A stretch of 64,000 nt of DNA, taken from assembly GCF_027244095.1 (NCBI RefSeq), contig NC_069662.1, positions 143,486,294-143,550,293 on the forward strand, given 5' to 3'. Each line of letters starts with the position of its first letter. Within the stretch, counting starts at the first letter, position 1. The notes beneath the pieces were generated by a model. That model ran no database searches. It saw only the letters and a list, made by a program, of their open reading frames with translations, and was not told the origin of the DNA. Shown here one piece after another: positions 53,441 through 62,965 of the stretch. The translations under genes were made by a program, and so were the position numbers. Origin of the DNA: Hemicordylus capensis (Eukaryota; Chordata; Lepidosauria; Squamata; Cordylidae).

Positions 53441-53695
53441 ATAGGAAGATGCCTTTATTGAATCACACCATTGGCCTATCTAGCTTTCCAAGGTTTCATG
53501 CTGGAGTCTCTCCCAGCCCTACCTGGACATGCCAGGGATTGAACCTGGGACCTTATGCAAGCTAAGCAGATGCTCTATCCCTGAACTGTGGCCCCATCCC
53601 CTACGGGGGACATCATACAGATGACTACTCACATGCAAAGCAAGCTGAACCCTGCTTAGCAAAAGGAGCCATTCAAGCTCATTAGTGAAAGATTG
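53441..53695 (-). mobile_element. 5S/tRNA composite SINE
   Basis: ATAGGAAGATGCC, the tRNA-like head on the minus strand (CACAGTTCAGGGATAGAGC, CAGGTTCAATCCCTGGCATG) and a degenerate 5S-like head near 53,640-53,680. The central body is deleted between TATCTAGC and TTTCCAAGG. Confidence 0.6.
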
Positions 53696-55575
53696 GTTTA
53701 AAACCCCAAATTGGAAATCTGCTAGGTTACTCATCAAACTTTCAGCATTCTGCTAGTGTGCAGGTTGGAGGCTGATGCTTGTAGCTTATGAAGGCCCACC
53801 TAGTTTGAGTTGATGGGTGAGATTTGATATGAACTTCCTGTCTCATATTCTCAACTATTAAACTACTCCAGTTCCCTTTAGAACCACCATCATGCAGGCA
53901 AAAGTGGAGTGTATCTTGTCACTTCTGCCTCCTATGCAGCATTTATCTACGTATCCACTTGTGCCACATCTTTGTTTACTGACCTGCTTAAAGCATCTGT
54001 CCCAATCACAACCATGTGAGCCAACAACTTTACCCACATCTTGGTCAGAAATGCAATGTGTCTTGTTTTGAAATGAAGCAGAAGCCTTCCTATAAATTGA
54101 AAAAGCAACCTAAAGAACTGTGAGATGATCACCTGCTGCATCTAAAGCTTAAATGAGCAATACATTATTGTGCCTGCTTTTCTTTCAAAAGACTAATGTC
54201 TGTAGATGCATGAAATGAAGGGACTTCTGGATGGATTGTGGTTTCAGTCTGAAGTAATGTAAATTATCCTCCCCTTTTTAGTTCTTGTGGCCAGTGTTTG
54301 CAGGAATAAAGGTATATGTTCTGTTCACACCTGCAAATAAAGCCTACAGCCATAAACAGGAGTCTACCTCCCCAAATAACCTTTACCAGGATAAATACCA
54401 CTCCTTATCTTGATTCAGGTGAGCACCGCCCTTGAGAACAGCAGGGCAGGATGTAATGGAGAGGGAAGGTAAATCCAAATAATTTCAAATGTACAGGAGA
54501 ATGTTTTTCCTGCCTTTGCATGATCATATTTGCTGAAATGTGGGAGTATAGGACCCCTCTTACTGAACACTACTTTTGCTTATGGTGAGCAGAAGCAAAG
54601 GCATGCAGTAGGCCTTGACAGTTTGTGCACAAACTTCAGGCAGGAGTAAGAGTATGCATTCTTGAAAAAGATAATTAGGAATAAAGACCTCTCTTAGTTA
54701 GTACAAGTGCATTAAGAATATGTCCTATGGCGGCAACATGGGGGAGGATCCTGACCAAGTCGTGACTAAGCATCATTTAAATCAATGAGACAAGTTAGTT
54801 ATGACTAAGTCCCATTGGCTTCATTATTAACTTTGGAGCTTGCCAGCAGAATTTTAATATTGCTTAACCTGAATCAAATCCTCAAGCTAATACACTTTTG
54901 TTCCCTTGAGGTGGCCAAAATGTAATGGAAGGTGGTGGTGGTGGGGTGTCTCCCCTTCTTTTTCAGCATCTGTGAACCATGGACAAATATTTTCTGTCTT
55001 GATTTTAGTGGCTCCACCAGCACAGCTAAGCTGTCATTTTCTTGAAACAGGCATAAATCATTAGAGGGCCAATCAGGAGGTTTAACTGTATGGATTAAAA
55101 AGAATTAAACTGTATGCAATTAAACTCCACATTTAAAGAAAAACTGTTGCACATGCTTGGGGGAAAAGCAGTATATTTTTCCTTTTTCCTGTACAGCAAA
55201 TAGTGGTTTTGAGTCTAACCGTGTTTCCTACTCTATCCCTACTGGATGCCTGAAAGCAGTAAATACATTTCATCAGTCAGGAAGACTCTCATTTTAATAC
55301 TCCCGAAGTGCCATAGTGGGTTATAATCTGTGTTTAGCACATGTTACATGTTGGAATTCAGTTCGAATCATTCTCAAGAGTTTATCTGGCTATTATAAAA
55401 GCAAATGAGATTGCATGCTAAAATGATTTGGAAAATGTTTGCCTTTTCATTTAATAATGGTTAGCATTATTATATGTAATATTTGTTGTACAAATATTAT
55501 ACTTGTACCGCAGCCCTTTCACATATTTGAAGCATGTGTATTGTGTTGTCATCCTTACAACAACCCTGTAAAACA
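53696..55575. other. Intergenic, nothing recognised
   Basis: Unique-looking sequence without clear exons or repeat ends. A GGTGGTGGTGG patch lies near 54,930. Confidence 0.35.
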
Positions 55576-55701
55576 CAGGGATTCTCAAACTTGAGTACCC
55601 AGATGGTGGGAGTACAACTCCCACCATCCTCAGCTGTGGTGGCTGGGAATGATGGGAGTGGTTGACCAGCATCTGGACACCCAAGTTGGAGAACCCCACT
55701 G
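55576..55701. mobile_element. hAT-Charlie-like MITE, diverged
   Basis: CAGGGATTCTCAAACTTGAG at the left and, reversed, CAGTGGGGTTCTCCAACTTGG at the right. The centre has ACTCCCACCATCCTCAGC against GGGAATGATGGGAGT. Confidence 0.65.
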
Positions 55702-55737
55702 TAAGGTAAAATAAGTATTAGTATTCCTGTATTGTAG

Positions 55738-55812
55738 CCACCTAATGGTGCAGCAGGGAAATGACTTGATTAGCAAGCCAGAAGTTGCTGGTTTGAATCC
55801 CTGCTGGGATCA
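55738..55812 (+). mobile_element. Sauria-type SINE, tRNA head only
   Basis: GCCACCTAATGGTGCAGCAG, GAAATGACTTGATTAGC and GCTGGTTTGAATCCCTGCTG; the rest of the SINE is missing. Not a functional tRNA: the acceptor arm does not close. Confidence 0.65.
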
Positions 55813-56459
55813 CAGCCTCCATTGTGAACTTTTCAGCTGCCAGGGTTTAGCAAGCCCCACAGCTGATTGCTCAGCATGCTTAAAGTGTGGGGCAGCGTGC
55901 CCCCAGGTCAGAATAGCAAAGACTGAATGGGCCACCCCCACCCCTCTCTTTTGCCAAAGAGAAGGCACTAACTAGTGAGCAGACTAGACTTCAAAAGGTG
56001 AACCAACTAAGGAAAAAATCCCCCCTTCCACCAGAGATAATGGTAAAGCACTCCTGGGGAGTCATACAAGATAAGCGGTGCATTTCCTAACCCATCTTTG
56101 AATTAACAATTTAGCTGGCAAAGACTCAGGGAAATTAGCTCATGAAAACTGGGGTTGTAGAATCTTATACACCTAAAGGTGTCCTGTTCTTCAGATATGC
56201 AACCCAGCACAGCTCTATTCAACCCAAGTAACACATTTTGCACAACTTCCCCTTGCCTTTGTGGGGCGAGAAGCACTTAACCAGATTACACTCAAGTAGC
56301 AATGAGCTACTTTGTCTTTCATGGAATTTGCTACCCTCTGGGTAGACAGCATAGCTTGGAAACTGCCTCCAGGCATGTTTTGGGGTATATGTACCCGCAG
56401 TCAAAGCACATGGCCTTAGAATCTGTTCGGATTTACTATCCATGGATTCTCAAAGCAAG
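55813..56459. other. Intergenic, nothing recognised
   Basis: No gene or repeat ends identified. Confidence 0.3.
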
Positions 56460-56689
56460 TGGTAGCTTTTGCTCCCCACCCCTTTTCTCCAGCTGTTTCC
56501 CAAGTGCAGCGAACACACCACTGGATCAAGGATAGGTAAACTAACCTCTTGCCTCTCTGAGAAATCTCCCCCCTTCTTTTCCCCTCCTCCCCTGCCTTTA
56601 AGCACTTCCCACAGCAAGTCTAAAGCCAGGCTCTGGTCTAAGCACCTTAGCCAAGCTGATCTACTGGCCAGGCGCAGAGCTAGCCAAAC

Positions 56690-57130
56690 GATGGGCCGGC
56701 CCCGGCCCCGGCCCCGCTCAGCAGCCCCTCTAGCAACACCCCGTGTGTGTGATGTCACATGCATGGGGTGTGGCCCGGGCTCTGGAAGAGCCCTGAGAGA
56801 CTCCCCCCACCCATGCCTTGGCTCCAGAGAGCCCCGAGTGAATTCTCCCCTGTCCTTTACAAGCAGTGTTTGCCTTTTATTTCCCTTTTTCTTCCTCCAG
56901 TGTGGGTGAGAAAGGTAAATAGGTGTTGTCAGGCAGCAAGTGCTGCCTAAAAAGGACAGGGGACAGCTCGCTCGGGGCTCTCCAGAGACTGGGGGTGGGT
57001 GGGTGGGAGTTAACTCAGGGCTGTTCCGGAGCTGGAGCTGTGCCCCCCTGCAGGCTTCGGTGGCCCTTTCCATTGGTGGCCCGGGTTCTTTGAACCCGTT
57101 CGCACAATGGTGGTTCTGCCCCTGCTACCA
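56690..57130. mobile_element. GC-rich fold-back element with GGCCCC run
   Basis: CTCCAGAGAGCCCCGAG and CCCCTGTCCTTTACAAGCAG (56,821-56,875) pair with the inverted block at about 56,935-56,992 (CTGCCTAAAAAGGACAGGGG, CTCGGGGCTCTCCAGAG). The right end GGGTTCTTTGAACCCGTTCGC and GTTCTGCCCCTGC is shared with 9,895-9,940. A GGCCCC hexamer run lies at about 56,696-56,716. The left end is undefined. The 207-residue minus-strand open frame here looks incidental. Confidence 0.45.
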
Positions 57131-58434
57131 TCACTTTGGACTTTAAGCTAAATTACTTTCAGCAAGATTCTCACTCAGAACATTAGCTACGTTTTTATTG
57201 TCTTGCCTAAATAACTTTTGCCTTCCTGTACCCCATTTAACCTGCAATAAAACCTTCGAACCCCATATCTGCCTCCTCATCCTTTTCCACAGTGCAAAAC
57301 ATGCTCAAATTGATACTGAAGCCAAACCGCTCCCTCTAGCCAAGCTAATTACCCATGGTATGCCAAAACCATAGTTGGAGTGTCCAGCCAGCATTCCCAG
57401 GCAGTTCTGGTAACAGAAGTTGGTAGAATCTTGGGAAGTCCAGATCAGGAACTAGGTGTTTGCTCATTCGGACAACAGCAGAAGGGCATGCTTGCCAGGA
57501 TCCTCTGGTTCTTCCTACTTACTTTCAGGTGATTGTGCAAAGCCTCGCTCTCTAAGAGCTGCCCCCAGAAGATCACACTCCCAGAAGATCATACTTCCAC
57601 GAGCATGGTATGCTCAGCATGCATGGATGGATGGATGGATATAGATATAGAGATAGAGATAGATAGATAGATAGATATATTTTACAGAAGTAACCATTGA
57701 GAACTTGAGTGATCAGCTCCTTTGACTACAGTGCTTATAGTAGACTGCTCATGAGAACAGCTATTTGCATGCCCCTAAAATTAATGTCTGTATCAGTTTT
57801 GTTTCCTTTGCAGAATTCAATTTCAGTTGTTTACACTAGTCATCTTGTTACAAGCTCCCTACTCCCTGAGTACAGAGAGCAACGTTACAGTTGTTTTAAT
57901 TTCCTTTAAGCACTGGAGACTTTCAGTGTCTGTAAAGTATCCATTTATTTACAAGGAATTTGCAAGAAGATTCCAAAAAGCAAGCAGCACAACCGCTAAT
58001 CCTGCATCAGATTTCCAAATCAACACTGGGGGAGGGGGCACACACACACACCCCGCCCACAACCCTCAACACTACTTCTGGCCTATCTAAATTTACAGTT
58101 CTCTGCCCAGATTCAAACTGCTGAAGGCAACGATGTTCCAAAAGACTCAGGAGAGATTTCCAGTCACTAAGGAACTTGTACCACATTGTTAAACTGCCGA
58201 GACAGCCCAAAGTTATAGCTATATGCTACAAAAGGAATGCTGTACAGAAGACACCATAATGGTGGCTTTTCAAGCCAGGAACGTGTGGTTTCTCAGATGC
58301 TTATTGGTAGTTCCTCAACAAGAATATCAGTAATGGTGGACCATTGTCTGGAAACACAGCTTGTTTGCCATTACTGGGCTGTGTGCAATCTGCAGGTTTA
58401 GGCATTGATGCTAGGGTTCAATCCCTAAGGTTGA
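57131..58434. other. Intergenic with (GATA)-type microsatellite
   Basis: GGATGGATGG then ATAGAGATAGATAGATAGAT at about 57,622-57,680. Otherwise nothing recognised. Confidence 0.4.
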
Positions 58435-58610
58435 AGAGGAATGGGGCCCATAGCTCTGTGACAGAGCACCTGCTTTGCATGCCCAAGTTCCCAGGTTCCA
58501 TCCCTGGCATCTCCAGGTAGGGTTGGGGGCCCTGGGACTGAACCTGGGACTTCCTGCATGCAAAGCAGGTTGTCTACCTCTGAGCTAGGGCTCCATCCCT
58601 CCCAACCCTA
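58435..58610. mobile_element. Two tRNA-Ala-like SINE heads in inverted orientation
   Basis: Plus-strand head at about 58,447-58,512 (ATAGCTCTGTGACAGAGC, TGCTTTGCATGCCC, CCAGGTTCCATCCCTGGC). Minus-strand head at about 58,520-58,600 (CTAGCTCAGAGGTAGAC, TGCTTTGCATGCAGGAAG, CAGGTTCAGTCCC). The two could pair as a long hairpin. Confidence 0.65.
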
Positions 58611-58734
58611 CTATTTCTCCTTATGAACTGCACCCTAGAACGTATCAAACACCAGTGCCTAAGGCTGCATATTGCACGTAGCTTAGCCATGGCAGACAAG
58701 TTGTTTTTCCAGACAGTGACCCACCACCATTACT

Positions 58735-58780
58735 GATCCTGCCTGAAACCTTGGAGAGCTGCTGCCAGTCAGTGTAGACA
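58735..58780 (+). mobile_element. 5S/tRNA SINE body fragment
   Basis: GCCTGAAACCTTGGAGAGC and TGCCAGTCAGTGTAGAC. It is cut off at the next element; possibly the continuation of one of the heads upstream. Confidence 0.5.
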
Positions 58781-58784
58781 TCCT

Positions 58785-59089
58785 GCTCACATGGCATCTG
58801 CGTGACCCGGGCCACGCAAAGGCCATGTGCACAGGCGCATGGGCTGCATAATGGCCGCTGGGCCGCTGGGTGAAGGCCGAAAACTTTCCGAAGAGTGGCT
58901 GAACCAGCCGAGGGGGCCATGAGGAAGGCTGGCGGGAGGAGGGGGAACCTTTGCGGACCCCCCCACCTCCAGGAACTCCCCCGAGGGGAGTAAAGATAAA
59001 TTTAAAAATAATAATGTGAAGCTCGTGAACCACCACCCCCGGACCAACCTCAAACTGAACCAGGCCAGCTGGTTCTGTGCACATCCCTA
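58785..59089. mobile_element. hAT MITE of the TAGGGATGTGCA family, right end only
   Basis: It ends GGTTCTGTGCACATCCCTA, the reversed terminus of 17,960-18,381, with GGCTGAACCAGCC-type interior. No matching left terminus was found, so this copy is truncated or rearranged. Confidence 0.5.
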
Positions 59090-59439
59090 CCTGGAATCTT
59101 CAGGAATTGGCATCAACCTCCAGCTGATCTCTGAAAGCAATTCTGGAAATTTGTGTGGCTTGAAGAATACTGGCGGAAAAATCTCCTGGAATAGCTTCAG
59201 TCAGAGCTGGCAACCAAACAACAGCCAGGCCCCAAAAGGACTCACCCTGCCCAGACTGAGAAGGTACCCTGGAAAATACCCCATAATCCTTTGCCAAGGT
59301 GCCATGGCAGGCAAAACAACCTAGCAAGATCTCCTTGAAGGAAGAAAGGCTGAAAACAATGGCACAAAGGCTGGATTATGACATGCTGTGGCCCTAAACT
59401 ATGTCAAGCTTTAAAAGCCCCATAGCTTTACCAAAAAAA

Positions 59440-60780
59440 ATATTATTCTAACAAAAAGGACAATGAAAAGAGAAATAATAAAGCTTTATTTTTACATATA
59501 TTCTTGGCAACGATGCAGTGAAAAACTGATCTAACAGAAACAGTTATAAGCCGATTTGCATTCGAAATACCTTTAAATGAAATCACGTAACGATTTCTTA
59601 CTTAGCATTTATGAACACGTTTAATGAATGGAAACACAAGAGCAGCTACACAGTTTAGCATTACTGAAATAAAGAAGCAAGCCTGCCCTATGTCAGTTTG
59701 CATATCATATACAAATTTTAAAAATTCCTTCTGCTTTTATTTTTTCAACCTCTTATGTAAAATTTAAAGTTTAGTCATTTAAAAAAAAAACAAAAAAACC
59801 AGATGCCCTTCATAATGTGAGGCCCTAAGCTGTAGGTTCCTTAGCTTGTGCCTAAATCCAAAACTGAACTGCACTATAGTGTCATGATTGTCTTCTCAAA
59901 GAGAGTGACATACCGCAGACAAATATGGCAATACTTTCTGTCCCTCTCTTCGCCCACCCCTTTTTGTCCAGGGTTCAGAAGTTTATAGTGAATCCATTAC
60001 GGCTGTCTGCTCCGTTCAGTTGGAACAGAAACTACTGATCAATATGGAAATCCATTAGGGGGAAACACTTCTTGGCACCATGTGGAAATGCATTTAAATA
60101 AATAAAAAACAGGCAGCTACATAATTTCTCTAGCAGATTCTGGCAGTTGTGGGATTGAATTACTGGATTTAAAAAAAAAACACAACCCTCCAAGTGAACA
60201 TGTCATTGTATTTAAGAATTTGGTTTGAAGAGGTCTTCCATTTACTGTTTGTTGTTTTTATTTTTCCACTGAAAGGAAAAATCTGCCCTCCTAATTTGAG
60301 TCTTTTTTGTTTTGTTTTAAAAAATATTTTTAGTCCTGTCAACGCACTGTAGCGCTGAAACCCTATTAGAATGGTTGCTAAATTACATTATTGGCCACAT
60401 GTAAGTAATTAGCATGAGTACTCTTTTTAGCATGGTTGGTGAAAGGTTCCATGTCTAACTTGAAAGAGTAGTAAAAATTATTAAAATAGGAATGGCTGGC
60501 TGCTTGGCCTCATTCACAAGATGGATGAACTATTCGTGCCACGGGCTGTAACTGTGGGATTCGCAGTCTGGGCAAAGCACGCACAACCCACTGAAGAATA
60601 TCTACACATATGTATCTCCAGATAGAATCCCCTAAATTGCTGCATGGGTATAAAACATGTCAGAACTGGCCCACACTCAGGATCTATTTGTATGTTCTTG
60701 GTGTGTGGCAAGGCACTTTTCAGCTGTCTGTATGGAATTGCATCTGCAATGCCATGTGCTGAGGTGCTTCTGCTGATGCC
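59440..60780 (-). other. AT-rich unique block, possible 3' UTR of a convergent gene
   Basis: Repeat-free, AT-rich and unlike its surroundings. A palindromic AATAAAGCTTTATT at about 59,477-59,490 gives a poly(A) signal on either strand. In amniotes as I recall the gene order, the convergent neighbour downstream of RAB18 is MKX on the opposite strand. I found no MKX coding sequence in the window, so this is only a positional inference. Confidence 0.2.
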
Positions 60781-60797
60781 CATTTGGAATTGTTATT

Positions 60798-61400
60798 GTT
60801 ACTGCTATTGCTATTGTTGCTAAATTTATATACCGCTTTTCATTAAAACAATCCCAAAGCGGTTTACAGCAGAATTTAAAAACAAGATTGTAAAAATGAC
60901 AATTAAAATATTAAGCTAAAAATATAAAACAAATCTGATTAAAAATTTTAAAACACAAGCATAAACGCAAAACAAAATACAAAGTACAAAGAGCAGCAGC
61001 AGAGACAATCATATAAAGCCTGGGTCAAACGCCAGGATTTAACATGCTTTCTAAAAGCTGTGATGGAGACCGAGGAGTGAAAAACCACTGGGAGAGCATT
61101 CCAGAGTCTGGGGGCAGCAACAGAAAAGGCTCTGTCACACGTGCACAACAACCGAGCCTCCCTCATTGATGGCACCTGGAGCAGAGCCCCCTCAGATGAC
61201 CTCGTCAACTGGGCAGTAACCCTTGGGAGCAGGCGGTCCCTCAGGTATCCCGGGCCCAAACCGTTAAGGGCTTTAAAAGTCAAAATCTGCCCCTTGAATT
61301 GGACCCAGAAACAAACTGGTAGCCAGTGAAGCTCTTTCAAAATGGGTGTGATATGCTCCCACTGGGAGCAGCTCCAGATAAAATCCTAGCTGCCGCATTT
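60798..61400 (-). mobile_element. L2 LINE 3' end, longest copy in the window
   Basis: The minus-strand frame 61,340-60,948 encodes KELHWLPVCFWVQFKGQILT, FKALNGLGPGYLRD, LTRSSEGALLQVPS, AFSVAAPRLWNALPV and FRKHVKSWRLTQAL. That is the L2 ORF end, followed by the A-rich UTR and a closing CCGCTTTGGGATTG...AAAGCGGTATATAAATT with an AACAATAGC tail near 60,798-60,830. Confidence 0.8.
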
Positions 61401-61462
61401 TGCACTAGCTGCTGCATTTTGCATTAGCTGCAGTTTCCAGAATGCCACACAGATCAAGGAAG

Positions 61463-61690
61463 GACCATAACCCAGTGGAACAGGATCTGTTTTGTGTGCA
61501 GAAGGTCCCAGATTCAGTCCCTCCCTAGCATCCCAGGTAGAACTGGAAAATACCAGCCTGAAACCCTGAAGGACCATAAGTGGGGCTGGGAAGGAAATAT
61601 CTGTCTGAAACCCTGGGAAACTGCAGGTATTGCTGGGCAATACCCACCTGATACCCAGGAGAGCTACTGCCAGTTAGTGTAGACAACAAC
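61463..61690 (+). mobile_element. 5S/tRNA SINE: tRNA head and body, cut at GTAGACAA
   Basis: CATAACCCAGTGGAACAGG, TTTTGTGTGCAGAAGGTCCC, AGATTCAGTCCC, then the body to CTGCCAGTTAGTGTAGACAA. An internal duplication of the CTGAAACCCTG.GA block is present. The expected tail is absent here and lies beyond the palindrome centre (61,960-62,033). Confidence 0.65.
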
Positions 61691-61703
61691 CGAGCCTTAG
61701 ACC

Positions 61704-62079
61704 ATTTTAGGCCTTAGACCATTTGATATTGGCACTTCAGTATACATCAGTTAACACAAGTACATAGACACTGCCTTACACTGAATTGGACCATTGATCC
61801 ATCTAGCTCAGTATTGTCTACACCAGGGATTCTCAACGTTGGGTCCCCAGATGTTATTGGACTTCAACTCCCATAATCCCCAGCCCCAGTGGTCTTTGGT
61901 TGGGGATTATGGGAGTTGAAGTCCAAAAACATCTGGGGACCCAACATTGAGAATCCCTGGTGTAGACAATACTGAGCTAGATGGATCAATGGTCCAATTC
62001 AGTGTAAGGCAGTGTCTATGTACTTGTGTTAACTGATGTATACTGAAGTGCCAATATCAAATGGTCTAAGGCCTAAAAT
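61704..62079. repeat. Near-perfect 376-bp palindrome
   Basis: Arms 61,704-61,885 and 61,898-62,079 are reverse complements with about three mismatches (61,837/61,946; 61,856/61,927; 61,883/61,900), around a 12-nt loop. The inner about 136 bp is a hAT-Charlie-like MITE (61,824-61,959). The outer parts are two opposite-facing copies of a SINE tail plus about 55 bp of unique flank. Confidence 0.9.
61824..61959. mobile_element. hAT-Charlie-like MITE at the centre of the palindrome
   Basis: Ends CAGGGATTCTCAACGTTGGG and, reversed, CAGGGATTCTCAATGTTGGG. The left flank is GTCTACAC, but the right flank is GTGTAGAC, its inverse, instead of a direct duplication. Confidence 0.75.
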
Positions 62080-62439
62080 TTTATAATTTGTTCCATTGCC
62101 AGCCCTGCGTTGCCTTCACAGGGAACTCTAGAATTCCAGACACCAGACGTGAGACTTGTAAAATATTGCCACTTTCGGTTACACAAAGTGGCAGGGAGTT
62201 CCAAAGCACCGATTGGCAAATCACCTGTAAAACTTCCCAGCTTTTGAAAGGGATCAAGTTTTTTGTGTTACTGTGAAACCCATACCCTGTTTTCACAGCT
62301 CCTGATGAGAGACTTGATAATAAATTGTGTTTATCACAGGTATTATGTCATCAACAGTGCTTGAAAAGTTGCTCATGAAACAGGAGGTAGCTGCACCAGC
62401 TCTCACACCTTGCCAGTCCATATTTCTGCATGGCTCTTG
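62080..62439. other. Intergenic, nothing recognised
   Basis: Unique-looking sequence. Confidence 0.3.
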
Positions 62440-62690
62440 TGAGAACATCCAACCCTGCTGGATCAGGCCCTAGGCCTGTCTAGTCCAGCATCCTGTTTCC
62501 CACAGTGGCCCACTAGATACCTCTGAGAAGCCCACAGGCAAAAGGGGCATGCCCTCTCTTCAGCTGTTTCTCCCCGGCAACTGGTATTTAGAGGCATCTT
62601 GCCTCTGAGGCTGGAGGTGGCCTATAGCCCTCAGACTAGTAGCCACTGATAGACTTGTCCTCCAGGAATTTATCTATAAGAACATAAGAG
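62440..62690 (-). mobile_element. CR1-type LINE 3' UTR
   Basis: CCCTGCTGGATCAGGCCCTAG, GTCCAGCATCCTGTTTCCC, CTTGCCTCTGAGGCTGGAGG and CCCTCAGACTAGTAGCCACTG; same 3' UTR as 19,477-19,690. Confidence 0.7.
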
Positions 62691-62764
62691 TGATTTAAAG
62701 TTTTGTAAATTTAAAGTTGTTTAATTGCGTGATTTAAAAAATGAAAACATCGTTTTTTCATTTC

Positions 62765-62965
62765 TCTGTACACAGAGGCCCTGGACTTTGGGGCCGAAGT
62801 CCAGGGTCTCCACAGCCCCTGGGGGCCCCCAAATCCTCTTTAGTCTGTCCTGGGTGGTGTGATCGCCCGGTGGAGCATGATGATGCTTAATTTGCAGGGG
62901 AGGGAAGGGGCCTTCAAAGGCCTTTAGGTCCAAGCTCCAAAATTACCTAGGTGCACCTCTGCCTG
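62765..62965. repeat. Dispersed repeat shared with 6,690-6,830
   Basis: Contains a short inverted pair (CCCTGGACTTTGGGG / CGAAGTCCAGGG) at about 62,769-62,797 and the shared AAGGCCTTTAGGTCCAAGC and ACCTAGGTGCACCTCTG. Confidence 0.4.

Noticed and set aside
56450-57073. 207-residue minus-strand open frame, the longest in the window
   Set aside because: It lies over a GC-rich fold-back element with internal repeats; no recognisable domain, and GC-richness alone explains the lack of stops.
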